Positions 8,755 to 17,473 of a stretch of 63,260 bases of DNA are shown one piece after another. The translations under genes were made by a program, and so were the position numbers. The stretch lies in NCBI GenBank assembly GCA_900489925.1, contig UEHQ01000032.1:1-63260 (forward strand), read 5' to 3'. Under the pieces are notes generated by a model. The model was given only the letters and a program-made list of their open reading frames with translations, did no database searches and was not told the DNA's origin. The stretch's first letter is position 1, and each line of letters opens with the position of its first letter. The stretch comes from Hyphomicrobiales bacterium. GTDB lineage: Bacteria; Pseudomonadota; Alphaproteobacteria; Rhizobiales; Rhizobiaceae.

Positions 8755-9852
8755 ATGCCCGACGTTGCTGAGTGGACGACAGCCGATGTGAGATTTCTCA
8801 GTCGCGAGGAGATCACCGCTGCAGGCGCGGATCTCACCATGGAGGAATTGCTGGGTGCAACGGACGCGGCCTGGCATGATATCCGACAAGGAGCCGCATT
8901 CGGGGGGAAATCAGTCCTGTCGCTCCCGGAGCAGAGCTTCTGGGAAACTGAAAGCGTTGCGCCTTTTAGACGACAGTTCGAAAGCGAACGGCTCGGTTGG
9001 AAGCTCTCCTGCCTCTATAGCGTCAACGATCGCTACGGCGGGGTCAAAGTCATTGGTGCCAATGCTTTCAATCGCAACCTGGGCCTCCCAAGGTCGACTT
9101 CGACGATCCTGCTTCTGGAGAAGCGAACCCTGCGTCTCTTAAGCGTGCTCGACGGGACGCTCCTGTCGGCACGTCGCACAGGTAGTTACGCGACCACCGT
9201 CATGGGCCAATTCACCCGCGAAAACGAGAGGCTATCCGTCTTTCTGTTTGGCACCGGTCCGATTGCCCGTAGTATCATCCAATGCCTTGATTTTCGTTTC
9301 AGAGACAGGATCGAGGAGATTGTCATCCGCGGCCGGTCGAACGAAGGTGCCGACCGGTTTCTCGAAGAGTTGGCGGATCATGTCGCTGTCCCGCTGAGGC
9401 CTGTTTACGACAACATGGCTTTGAGTTCATGCCGGTTTGTCATTACGGCTACCAATGCAAGACAACCCTTGTTCGAGGACCGGGAACTTGATCCGCATGC
9501 ATTGACCCTGCATCTGGGCGGCGACGAGGCGCCGGTGGCCTATCTCCAGCGCGTGCTGCGGACAGGCCTGGTCGTTTGCGATGATGTGGGGACCGTTTCT
9601 CGCCGAAACTCGCAGAGCATCGCCTTGCACTTTTCCAGGCAGGGCCTGTCACTTGAGCAGATTGGACGGCTTGTCGGTATCCGCGAGCTCTCGTCACCTG
9701 GAAGCTGGGATGTTGCCAAAGATCATCCTACCTGCGTGACATGCGTCGGCCTGCCAATGCTCGACCTTTATGTGGCCCAGGCGTCTTATGAAAAGTACAT
9801 GAGGTGTACCAAGGGCACTCAGCCACAAGCGCACGGCTCGGGATCTGTCTGA
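8755..9852 (+). CDS. Ornithine cyclodeaminase / mu-crystallin family protein
   Basis: NAD(P)-binding enzyme of 365 residues. The Rossmann motif is LFGTGPIARSIIQ, and the family core GGVKVIGANAFNRNLGLPRS with the downstream GTLLSARRTGS segment is present. Members include ornithine cyclodeaminase, SbnB-type synthases and imine reductases, so the reaction could be amino-acid deamination or oxidative cleavage of an N-substituted amino acid, as in opine chemistry. Good ribosome site GGAGGAGG before the ATG. 10 bp separate it from the following MmgE/PrpD gene. Confidence 0.87.
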   Translation: MPDVAEWTTADVRFLSREEITAAGADLTMEELLGATDAAWHDIRQGAAFGGKSVLSLPEQSFWETESVAPFRRQFESERLGWKLSCLYSVNDRYGGVKVIGANAFNRNLGLPRSTSTILLLEKRTLRLLSVLDGTLLSARRTGSYATTVMGQFTRENERLSVFLFGTGPIARSIIQCLDFRFRDRIEEIVIRGRSNEGADRFLEELADHVAVPLRPVYDNMALSSCRFVITATNARQPLFEDRELDPHALTLHLGGDEAPVAYLQRVLRTGLVVCDDVGTVSRRNSQSIALHFSRQGLSLEQIGRLVGIRELSSPGSWDVAKDHPTCVTCVGLPMLDLYVAQASYEKYMRCTKGTQPQAHGSGSV

Positions 9853-9862
9853 GGGAGGTTCC

Positions 9863-11227
9863 ATGTATCTCACCCAGGTTCTAGCGGAACACATCGCGAC
9901 CATTGCCGGGCGCAAGCCTCCCCCGGAGGTTCGCGATGTCGTTATGCGCTGTATTCTCGATCTGATTGGTGCGGCGCTCGCCGGTCACGGATCGAACGGA
10001 CCGGCGGCGGCGCGCCAGGCAGCCTCGCAAATATTCGGAAGTGGAAGCGCACCGATCTGGCTTGCCGGGCAGACATCCACGCCGGCGGGCGCGCTTTTTT
10101 GCAATGCGGCAGCGGCTTGCGCCCTCGACATCGACGACGGGCACCGCGCCGCCCGCGGCCATCCAGGTTCCGGTGTGGTGACGACGGCACTTACCCTTGG
10201 TGCTGCGAATGGTTCTGGCGCCGATGACGTTATTGCGGCGATCGTCGCCGGCTATGACGTCGGCGTCCGAGTGGCCGCAGCTCAAAATCCGTCTGGTATT
10301 CCAACACGGCAGTCAGGCCGCTGGATATCGATGGCGTCGGCTGCGACGGCGGCTGCCCTCTTCAAATTGGAACCGCCCGCCGTGGCCCAGGCACTCTCGA
10401 TCGCCGGTGTCCTTGCACCCAACCAACAGGCAAATGGTAGTTCCGGCTATTCGACGCTCACCGGCAACGACGTCAAGGAAGGCATTGCCTGGAGCAGCGC
10501 AGCCGGAGTGATGGCAATCGAGCTCGCGCGGTACGGTCATACCGGCCCGCTGGACCTGCTCGACCATCCGGGTTTCTATGATCCTCATCGTATCCTGGCT
10601 GGACTGGGGCAGCGATGGGAAATCTCGGAGACGTACTTCAAGCCTTACGCGTGCTGCCGTTATATTCACCCCGCCCTCGACCGCCTGCTGGAATTGGTCG
10701 AACGGCATCACGTCAAACTTGGCCATATTGTCTCGATCGACATTCAAACCTTCGGGTGGGCCCTGAGATTGGGAAATCGGCTCGAACCCGAAAACCTGGT
10801 GGAGGTCCAATATAGCCTTCCCTATTGCGTCGCGATCGCCATCGTTGATGGCGCCGACGCGCTGTTGCCGATAACCGCCGCTTGCCTGCGTCGACCAGAT
10901 CTGATTGACCTTGCAGCTAAGGTGAGGCTGTCGGTTCACGATGACAGCGATCGGCTTTTTCCGTCTGAGACGTTGGCGCGCGTGGTCATTGAAACCAGAA
11001 TGACCACGCTCGTCTCCGACTTGGGTGGTGCCCTCGGGGATCCCAGAATGCCGTTACTTTGGCATGGGCTCGAAGCCAAGTTTCGGCGCCTGACGAGAAC
11101 CACAATGACGGTTTCCGACCAACAGGCGTTGCTTGATGCCATCGTGACGCTGGCAGCCGGAGACGAGAAGCCACTCTTCTACGAACTCGCCAACGTTCAT
11201 GCAAAGGATCCGGGTGATTCAGACTAG
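9863..11227 (+). CDS. MmgE/PrpD family protein
   Basis: 454 residues matching the MmgE/PrpD family (2-methylcitrate dehydratase, cis-aconitate decarboxylase, iminodisuccinate epimerase and related enzymes). Visible family features are LDLIGAALAGHG near the N-terminus, CALDIDDGHRAARGHPG (the catalytic-region histidine and aspartates), and FKPYACCRYIHPALDRLLEL in the middle. The length is normal. Such proteins act on small di- or tricarboxylates, which suits a late step of the cluster pathway. GGAGG precedes the ATG. Confidence 0.88.
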   Translation: MYLTQVLAEHIATIAGRKPPPEVRDVVMRCILDLIGAALAGHGSNGPAAARQAASQIFGSGSAPIWLAGQTSTPAGALFCNAAAACALDIDDGHRAARGHPGSGVVTTALTLGAANGSGADDVIAAIVAGYDVGVRVAAAQNPSGIPTRQSGRWISMASAATAAALFKLEPPAVAQALSIAGVLAPNQQANGSSGYSTLTGNDVKEGIAWSSAAGVMAIELARYGHTGPLDLLDHPGFYDPHRILAGLGQRWEISETYFKPYACCRYIHPALDRLLELVERHHVKLGHIVSIDIQTFGWALRLGNRLEPENLVEVQYSLPYCVAIAIVDGADALLPITAACLRRPDLIDLAAKVRLSVHDDSDRLFPSETLARVVIETRMTTLVSDLGGALGDPRMPLLWHGLEAKFRRLTRTTMTVSDQQALLDAIVTLAAGDEKPLFYELANVHAKDPGDSD

Positions 11228-11280
11228 GTGCCAGCGGGCGTTTTGATTAAACGGCTCGCAGCGCTTGACGGGTTTCATTG

Positions 11281-11499
11281 TCAGTGCTGGGCAGCAAGGC
11301 GTTCTGCTTCAGCCATTGCGGCAGCTTTTGTCTTGAATGGCCCGATATCGTGTTCCTCGGTGTCGGGTAGCCATTCCGCGAGGAACCACCACCCACCGGG
11401 TTTCCAGCTCACAGCGCTCCGGACGGAACCGATGTTCCTTGCATAGTACCAGCCACGGTCGATACCATCCTGTTCCCAAAACATGTTCTTCTCGGTCAT
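11281..11499 (-). CDS. Small conserved-looking hypothetical protein
   Basis: 72 residues rich in Trp and aromatics (MFWEQDGIDRGWYYARNIG, then WWFLAEWLPDTEEHDIGPF) and ending in an Ala-rich amphipathic helix. It resembles small DUF-type proteins found in rhizobia, but I cannot name a family. The ATG at 11499 is chosen because the upstream extension of the frame is compositionally unlike protein. It is convergent with the MmgE/PrpD gene. Confidence 0.6.
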   Translation of the reverse strand: MTEKNMFWEQDGIDRGWYYARNIGSVRSAVSWKPGGWWFLAEWLPDTEEHDIGPFKTKAAAMAEAERLAAQH

Positions 11500-11685
11500 G
11501 GCATACCCGCTCTTGCTGTTACGAAAGTACTTTATCCGCGTGGTATGACGAACGCAACGGCGCGTCGACCTGGTTGGTCGGGTGCCCGGCAACGGAGATG
11601 GGCCAATAGCTGAACGGAGCTTCGCCGTTTCGGTGCGGCCAAGACACTGCTTAGATCTAGTTGGCGCAACGGGCCCGTCCGTCTG

Positions 11686-13059
11686 TTAACAATCAGATAA
11701 GTGCGGAGATCCTATTCTGGCGCCATTGAACATGACGACCCGCCCTCGGATGAGTACGTGCCGAACTCGCGCTAGATTGTGGTTCTCGACAATGGCAAGG
11801 TCGGCCCGCTTCCCGTTTTCTAACCGCCCTCGATCGCCTGCGAGTTCTGGAAAGACTCGCGCAACATTGCCCGTTGCGAGCGCGATTGCCTGCGGGAGTG
11901 CCAGCATCCGCCGTTTCACGATGCGTTGGATCCCATCCAGGATGCTGTCCCAGTCACCGCCGGCGAAGTCTGTCGAGAGCGTGTCAACAAGTCCTTCCTC
12001 GATCAGGCGATCGAAGTTTGTCGGGTTGTTGCGCCAACGCGTCGAAATGCAGTCCAGGGTGGAGACATCGATGACAGCGCCGCGCTCGCGCAATTGTCGG
12101 GCGTAGGTGGCGCACTCCTCTGGTTCAAACGACGGGTGGTTGGCATGCGCGGCCACCATCCGTGCTCTGGGATAGGTTTCGGCCAACCGCATCAGGGTCT
12201 GAGCAGTGGGCAGCGCATGATGAAAGATCCCCGGCATGTCATATCGCTCGCAGGCTGCGGCAATCTCCTCCAGACCTTGCAAGGACAATTTGACGGGCGG
12301 CATGACCGTCCTCTCGATCAGGTGCATGATTTCTTCTGGCCGGATGCTGGCCGCCAGTCCACAATCCGCCAGCAAAGCGGGTATGTCGTCGGGTCTGGCC
12401 CCCTCCCCGGTCAATGATCTTCCGAGGATGGCTTCTTTCAGCGCGCGAGCATATTGCGGTGGGAGATTGATACCGGTTGCTGCAAAGACGGCCTCCGGGA
12501 TGAATCGATAATCCTGGGCACCTCCGCCAAGGGTTTGACCACCACCGGCCTCGCCGAGTGCCTTGGCGCCGCGATCGATCATCGTCTCCATCGCAGCGGA
12601 GCGGTGCTTTTGTCTCAACCCTTTACCGTCAATCGCCAATGCCGCCTGTATGTTGCTCGGCGTATGCGCGGTCGTGACATGGATATCGAGTGGATGTCCG
12701 ACCGGTGGGTCCCGATCGATCTCGGCAGGAAGAGCCAGTCCGCACACGTTAAGAAGTGTTGTGGTGCCGGAAACGAGATGGCGGTTGCGAAAATACTCAA
12801 TGTCATTGGCGGTAAATGGTGGGGATCCGCTCGGCATGCTTGGACCGAAGACGCAACCATGGACATGCGCATTGATGATGCCGGGGATGACAGTGTGCCT
12901 CGCCGCATCGATGACGAAAGTCTCGGCCGTGCTTTCCGTGCGCCCTTCCCGGACTTCGATGATCTGATCGCCACGGATCCTCACACTGCCGGGGTCAAGG
13001 ACGGTCGCGCCATCGCCGGGCACGACGCGTCCATTGGTGATCAGAGTGTCCGGGTTCAT
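11686..13059 (-). CDS. Amidohydrolase family protein
   Basis: Metal-dependent hydrolase of 457 residues, TIM-barrel amidohydrolase superfamily. The HxH metal site is INAHVHG near residue 65, a later metal histidine is in AAHANHPSF, and the catalytic aspartate is in LSTDFAGGD. The C-terminal LENGKRADLAIVENHN is the usual composite beta-sandwich end of imidazolonepropionase/dihydroorotase-like enzymes. It overlaps the upstream regulator gene by four bases (ATGA), so the two form an operon. It probably hydrolyses a cyclic amide or related ring; the substrate is unknown. Confidence 0.88.
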   Translation of the reverse strand: MNPDTLITNGRVVPGDGATVLDPGSVRIRGDQIIEVREGRTESTAETFVIDAARHTVIPGIINAHVHGCVFGPSMPSGSPPFTANDIEYFRNRHLVSGTTTLLNVCGLALPAEIDRDPPVGHPLDIHVTTAHTPSNIQAALAIDGKGLRQKHRSAAMETMIDRGAKALGEAGGGQTLGGGAQDYRFIPEAVFAATGINLPPQYARALKEAILGRSLTGEGARPDDIPALLADCGLAASIRPEEIMHLIERTVMPPVKLSLQGLEEIAAACERYDMPGIFHHALPTAQTLMRLAETYPRARMVAAHANHPSFEPEECATYARQLRERGAVIDVSTLDCISTRWRNNPTNFDRLIEEGLVDTLSTDFAGGDWDSILDGIQRIVKRRMLALPQAIALATGNVARVFPELAGDRGRLENGKRADLAIVENHNLARVRHVLIRGRVVMFNGARIGSPHLSDC

Positions 13060-13745
13060 GGCGTTCTATTTTCAGGTTCCCGCTCATCTTCGGAGCGCAA
13101 GCCATAACCGATGCCGCGAACGCATCGGATGGGATCGGTAGCTCCATCTATGGCAAGGAACCGTCGTAGTCGCCCAACATGGACGTTGACTGTCTTGATG
13201 TCCACGAAGACGCCCGCAGGCCAAGAGCACTTGATGATGTCGCGACGGCCGAACACCCTGTCCACGTTTGACAGGAGCTGCTGAAGGATCGCGAATTCAA
13301 TCCTTGGAAGATAGATCGGGCAACCGGCCCGCCAGACGCGCCGCGCCGACACGTCCATTTCGATGTCTCCATGCACGAGCCGCTCCGCGCCCCCTGTAAA
13401 TGTCAAGGCATGCAGCAAGAGAACAGGCGGCACAGGCCGGATCAGGACCTCATCGGCTCCGGCGTTGAGAAGCGCCAGCGCCTGGCGGTGAGCCTTCGCA
13501 TCCACCAACGCGACGATCCGAATTTCGCGCTGTGATCGAAATCCATTGATCTGTTCGCATATTGCAAGTGCTGCGGGTGTTCTGCCGTCGATCAGCAAGG
13601 CACAGACACCTTCCGCGCGGCAGCCGGAAACAATGTCATCGGGTTGTACTTGCAGGCTTGCCGAAAATCCCGCGTGTTCAACAATATGACGCGAAATAAA
13701 GCACAGGTCCGCGTCCCCGCATCCTATAACGATCGTCGGTCTCAT
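13056..13745 (-). CDS. OmpR-type regulator with degenerate receiver
   Basis: 229 residues: an N-terminal receiver-like domain (1-115) and a C-terminal winged helix. The wing contains VNVHVGRLRRFL and a GIGYGL end, typical of OmpR/PhoB DNA-binding domains. In the receiver the acceptor-like aspartate is present (LLIDGR, D53), but the conserved lysine is replaced by Arg (VLIRPVPP) and the Thr/Ser position is not conserved. Phosphorylation control is therefore doubtful. The ATG at 13745 begins the receiver; the long upstream extension is not protein-like. First gene of the operon with the amidohydrolase. Confidence 0.85.
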   Translation of the reverse strand: MRPTIVIGCGDADLCFISRHIVEHAGFSASLQVQPDDIVSGCRAEGVCALLIDGRTPAALAICEQINGFRSQREIRIVALVDAKAHRQALALLNAGADEVLIRPVPPVLLLHALTFTGGAERLVHGDIEMDVSARRVWRAGCPIYLPRIEFAILQQLLSNVDRVFGRRDIIKCSWPAGVFVDIKTVNVHVGRLRRFLAIDGATDPIRCVRGIGYGLRSEDEREPENRTP

Positions 13746-14421
13746 GGTTGAAAATGCCGCTCTTGTTGTGTTTTCGATCTTACAGTTGCACGCATAGCGC
13801 GTCACATCAAGCGATCGATTGCGCCTTAAGGTTAAGAAATGTTTCGTGCTGCGGTGGCCAGGTTGCGCCGAGGACCGAGCGCATCGACGAGCAGAGATCC
13901 ATTGATATACGCGAGGTATGAATGGTCCTGGCATGGAATTGGAAAATGTCCCTGCCTCGAGCAATCATCAGACGAACCAACACTCTGGAGATCGTCATGT
14001 GCGTGAAGCCACTGGAATTCACAACATCGAACCCGCCGGCTGTCTCCCCGCCGACCCGTAGCGGGGCAGCCGTGGCATCACCCCCCTCGGCTTGCCTGAG
14101 ATGCCGCAATGTCTCCTGCCCGCGTCGTCTGGCGGCGGACGTCGGCGTTGAGGATACAAAACTATCCGCGAATGAGACGTCTCAGGCGGGGTTCTGATCG
14201 AACAAAGGGAGCGTCTTGCGATTTTGCGCGTTGCTTCCCGAGCCAGGGACAGCGCAGCAGACAATCAAGGGGACACAGGGCTCCGAGCGGACATCTCTGC
14301 CATCCAAGTTTCGATCGACGAGACGGAGAATAGTGGACCAACCAACAGATATGACAGTTGGCACGAAGCATATTCGTTGCAACTATAGATGGGCGATTGA
14401 TGTGAGTAGTGTGCTATCTAA
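13746..14421. other. 676-bp divergent intergenic region
   Basis: This stretch separates the two divergently transcribed receiver-domain regulators and must contain their promoters. A short frame from ATG 13997 to 14197 (66 residues, Cys pairs in CLRCRNVSC, GGAG upstream) is possible, but it has no recognised domain and Pro/Ser-rich composition, so I do not call it a gene. Otherwise I see nothing. Confidence 0.4.
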
Positions 14422-15171
14422 ATGTCTGTTTCAGATTTGCTGCCCGACAGAAGAGAAGATGTCTCTCGTCCTCGAGTGATCATAGCAGATCTGCGTGGTG
14501 TCGATGCCCTTGCTTTGCAGGAGGCTCTCGTGCAGGCAGGAATGAGCGCAACGACTGCAAGTTCGCGGCTCCAGCTGCGCCGACGGCTCTACCGGCAGCG
14601 TTACAACCTCCTGGTTGTCGATGCCGTCTTATCGCCCGAAGACGCCATCTGTTTTTGCGGACAGGTCCGCAGCACTGAAACAGTTCCGATACTACTGCTT
14701 CTTCCACCAAATCGCCCCGACCTCGTGGTCTCTGCGCTCAGTGTCGGCGCAGATGATTGCATGCCTGCACCCGTGTCCATTCCTGAGTTCATAGCCCGGA
14801 TAAAAAGCCTGTTGCGGCGCAGCGGATTTGCCAACGCGCTGCTTCAGCAGGTGACCGAGATTGGATTTTCGGGTTTTCGTCTCAATACTGGCGAGCGCGT
14901 GCTACGGGCCCCCGATGGCCAGATCATCAATCTCACTGCTGCAGAGTTTGATCTTATGCTCACATTTTGTCGCAACCCCGGGCGGATCATGCGCCGAGAT
15001 GAATTGCTGGCGTCCACCTACGTAGGTGTTGCAGGGCCAGTCGCCCGAAGCATCGACGTCCATATCAGTCGTCTTCGCCGAAAAATCGAGATTGATCCGC
15101 AACGGCCACAGCTGCTCAAGACCGTAAGGCTCGGCGGATATCTGTTGACCGCAGAAGTCACGACACGCTGA
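14422..15171 (+). CDS. OmpR-type regulator with degenerate receiver
   Basis: 249 residues with a receiver-like domain (about 17-130) and an OmpR/PhoB-type winged helix (LTAAEFDLMLTFCRNPGRIMRRDELL, then RSIDVHISRLRRKIE and LGGYLL). The acceptor-like aspartate is in LLVVDAVL, but the invariant switch lysine is Ala (CMPAPVS), so it may act without phosphotransfer. No histidine kinase is adjacent. It sits between the catabolic island and the quorum-sensing genes and is divergent from the other degenerate-receiver regulator. Confidence 0.85.
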   Translation: MSVSDLLPDRREDVSRPRVIIADLRGVDALALQEALVQAGMSATTASSRLQLRRRLYRQRYNLLVVDAVLSPEDAICFCGQVRSTETVPILLLLPPNRPDLVVSALSVGADDCMPAPVSIPEFIARIKSLLRRSGFANALLQQVTEIGFSGFRLNTGERVLRAPDGQIINLTAAEFDLMLTFCRNPGRIMRRDELLASTYVGVAGPVARSIDVHISRLRRKIEIDPQRPQLLKTVRLGGYLLTAEVTTR

Positions 15172-15423
15172 ATTCCGTCCCCGCCTTGGCCATCACGGCA
15201 CCCTGGTCGATTAGACAGAGCTCAGCATTGTTAAGTTTTGTTGCTGGCGCACCCTTTCAATTGCGGCGTGAATGTCGCCAACCTAGAATACTTAAGTGGC
15301 TTTGGTTCTCGCCGCCGGGTTGCGAGCGTTGATTGCGAGAGCGATCGCCAAGGACGAACCAATCGCGAAAGGCCGCCATTGCTGCCGGACAGTTGTGGAA
15401 CTTGCTTGGGGGAGCACGCGCTG

Positions 15424-16143
15424 ATGCATTTACGAACCCTGTTTGGTGAAATCATTGACTTGGCGCTTTCCATCTCGACCGAAGACACGCTGACGGAGGC
15501 ACTGGCAGACGTCGGGTCGAGGCACCAATTCGACCACTTTGCCTACTTAAGTCTGGACGGCAGTAGCGCCAGGACGTTTGCGGTTTCAAACTATCCGGCC
15601 GAATGGCAGGCCATATATTTCGGTCGTTCCTACATGGTAGTTGATCCTGTGGTTACCATAGCCAAGCGGGTCATGCGGTCATTCCAATGGAGCGTAGAGG
15701 AGCAGCGGCGATGCAGCACGGCGAATGAACGCGGTTTCTGGGATGCCGCGGCCGCCTTCGGTATCAGAGCCGGCTTGACGGTCCCAGTGTGGGGCTCATG
15801 CGGGCAAGTGGCGATGTTGACGTTTGCATCCGCACGCAATTTGCGTCCCAATGCCTTGCGAGATTGCGAATGCGCTGTTGCCGTGACAGCGGTTGCTTAT
15901 CTCCATACACGCCTTGGCACCGCAGGGGGATCGGTAGCGACGCGCAGGCGCCCTGGCCTCACCGATCGGGAAGTACTTTGTCTTCGCTGGATCGCGGCCG
16001 GAAAGTCGATGCGCGACGTCGCGCAGATTGCAGGATTGACATACCACACGGTCCGTTGGGATCTCGATAACGTGCGCGCCAAGCTGAACGTTTGCAATAT
16101 CAAGCAGGCCCTTGCCCTTGCCGTGGAACTGCGTTTGATATGA
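15424..16143 (+). CDS. LuxR-type quorum-sensing regulator, TraR/CinR-like
   Basis: 239 residues: an N-terminal autoinducer-binding domain and a C-terminal LuxR helix-turn-helix. The acyl-homoserine-lactone pocket residues are recognisable in YPAEWQAIYFGRSYMVVDP (Trp, Tyr, Asp-Pro) and FQWS. The HTH reads LTDREVLCLRWIAAGKSM with TYHTVRWDLDNVRAKL. The ATG at 15424 follows GGGGGAGC; upstream frame extension is not family-like. It converges with the traI gene. It is one of two LuxR-type receptors here, and its C-terminus (ALAVELRLI) resembles classical TraR. Confidence 0.88.
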   Translation: MHLRTLFGEIIDLALSISTEDTLTEALADVGSRHQFDHFAYLSLDGSSARTFAVSNYPAEWQAIYFGRSYMVVDPVVTIAKRVMRSFQWSVEEQRRCSTANERGFWDAAAAFGIRAGLTVPVWGSCGQVAMLTFASARNLRPNALRDCECAVAVTAVAYLHTRLGTAGGSVATRRRPGLTDREVLCLRWIAAGKSMRDVAQIAGLTYHTVRWDLDNVRAKLNVCNIKQALALAVELRLI

Positions 16144-16237
16144 CGCGGTTTGCAGTCAGAAGAGGGCGCGTGACCTCGAATGGCCCGCCTTGAGGTTGGT
16201 AGCGGGCTGGCAAAGATGCCCGAAGGCGCGCGGCTGG

Positions 16238-16864
16238 TCACCCTGCGCGTGTCTCGCTGCAGTGGAAGTCTGATATGTAGTCGGGCGAGCGTAATCGCTC
16301 CAGCACGGATGGGTCGGCCGCCAGAATACCTCCTACGCTGAGTGTCTCGTTGATGAGGACAGGGGTGCCAAGCCGGCGGAATGGCCAGCCCGAGCGATTG
16401 AGGAGCCGTTCGAGCCGAATGTCCGTTGCCGTTGCGATTTCAGTGTATCGATTGACAAGACACCATTCGATAATCCCGGCGAACAACGTTAGCGTTGCCT
16501 CGTGAACCAGGCGCCCTTGCCGCTCTGGATTGGCGGCGGTGTCGACACAAAAGCGGGAACTCTCGATCATGTACGAATGAGGTCGTAGCAGGTTTTCATG
16601 AAGCAATTGTGGGAAGACGCTTTGAAGCATGGTGGGGCCCGTCGCAGGTAAAAGGCGCGCGCACCCTACGACATCTTTGTTAGCGTCAAGCGCAAGAATG
16701 TATGTGGGTTCCAGCTGGTCAAACTCGTCGCGTTCCTCGCCATCCGTGCAATCCACCGCCCAGCCGAGGCGTCCCGCGAAGATGCGCGCACGCAGGCGAT
16801 GCATTTGTTCGAGGAGACGAAGGTCGCCGGAAGTACTGGGTCTGCGAATGGCAATCACCTGCAT
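16238..16864 (-). CDS. traI: Acyl-homoserine-lactone synthase TraI (LuxI family)
   Basis: 208 residues. LuxI family landmarks are present: RLRARIFAGRLGWAV (conserved Arg, Phe, Trp), the acidic set in EERDEFDQLEP, the Arg in GCARLLP, and IESSRFCV with the conserved Glu and Arg. It makes the acyl-homoserine lactone from S-adenosylmethionine and acyl-ACP. On canonical Agrobacterium/Rhizobium plasmids traI is the first gene of the trb operon; here it is about 10 kb away, next to luxR and traM. A tra-box-like dyad lies 66 bp upstream, consistent with autoinduction. Confidence 0.92.
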   Translation of the reverse strand: MQVIAIRRPSTSGDLRLLEQMHRLRARIFAGRLGWAVDCTDGEERDEFDQLEPTYILALDANKDVVGCARLLPATGPTMLQSVFPQLLHENLLRPHSYMIESSRFCVDTAANPERQGRLVHEATLTLFAGIIEWCLVNRYTEIATATDIRLERLLNRSGWPFRRLGTPVLINETLSVGGILAADPSVLERLRSPDYISDFHCSETRAG

Positions 16865-16929
16865 GGTTCAAATCCCTGCTCGCGGATTAATGTCGCCAAG
16901 ACCCTGCACTGGCACGCCGACTGCGATCT

Positions 16930-16947
16930 ACCCGCAGATCTGCGAGT
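16930..16947. promoter_or_regulatory. Candidate tra box (TraR operator)
   Basis: ACCCGCAGATCTGCGAGT is an 18-bp dyad with 8 of 9 symmetric pairs and shares the GCAGATCTGC core of the known tra box (ATGTGCAGATCTGCACAT). It lies between the divergent starts of traI and traM, where a TraR site could activate both the synthase and the antiactivator. Confidence 0.7.
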
Positions 16948-17140
16948 CGTTCGGCGGCTAACGTAGGGTGGCCAACAGGGCCAACTTGAACCTTGGCCAA
17001 CGCTGCTAGGCGAGATGAAGCCGCCAAGTATGGATTTGATAGGCCGTGACGAATAATCCTTTGATGAATGCGAATACTGATTCCACGTACCTTGTGATAT
17101 GCGCACACTGGGTGTGCAGACGATGTCTGTCGGTGGCGCA

Positions 17141-17473
17141 ATGAATGAAGCGGAGCAAAAATTGATCGCGGATTCGGGATCCCAGCAAAACCGTAGTGAG
17201 ACGCGCGCTCGCTTCGAGACGATGGACAAATCAGAGCTTGAGGCGATGGCCGTGTCAGCGATCCTCGAACACCGGCAACTCCTGGCGTCGGATCATCTCG
17301 TTTATGAGGAGTGGACGCGCGCGGAAAGCGATCCATCTGTATCCGGCTCAATCCGACAGGCGCTAAAGAACGAGCACATAGCGCGGCAGGCACGGTCCGC
17401 TCTCCAACAACAAAGACTTTCTGACATTTTGGACGCGCTGGGCTTCATCCCTGCGGTGGACCGCGACGACTAG
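17141..17473 (+). CDS. traM: TraM-like antiactivator of TraR
   Basis: 110 residues, close to the roughly 100 residues of TraM. The C-terminus LSDILDALGFIPAVDRDD matches the TraM ending pattern (LxxLLxxLGFIPxV), and LEAMAVSAILEHRQL matches the central helix. TraM binds TraR and blocks activation of transfer genes until the signal level is high. Start uncertain: ATG 17141 gives family length; ATG 17123 and 17099 are in frame upstream. It converges on traR with a 4-bp overlap of the two stop codons. Confidence 0.78.
   Translation: MNEAEQKLIADSGSQQNRSETRARFETMDKSELEAMAVSAILEHRQLLASDHLVYEEWTRAESDPSVSGSIRQALKNEHIARQARSALQQQRLSDILDALGFIPAVDRDD

Noticed and set aside
13922..14197. Possible 66- to 91-codon gene in the regulator-regulator gap
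   Set aside because: Pro/Ser-rich composition and no recognisable domain; only the ribosome-like GGAG speaks for it.
16238..16864. traI as a conjugative relaxase
   Set aside because: The protein has LuxI synthase motifs and no relaxase histidine triad; the name refers to the autoinducer synthase.
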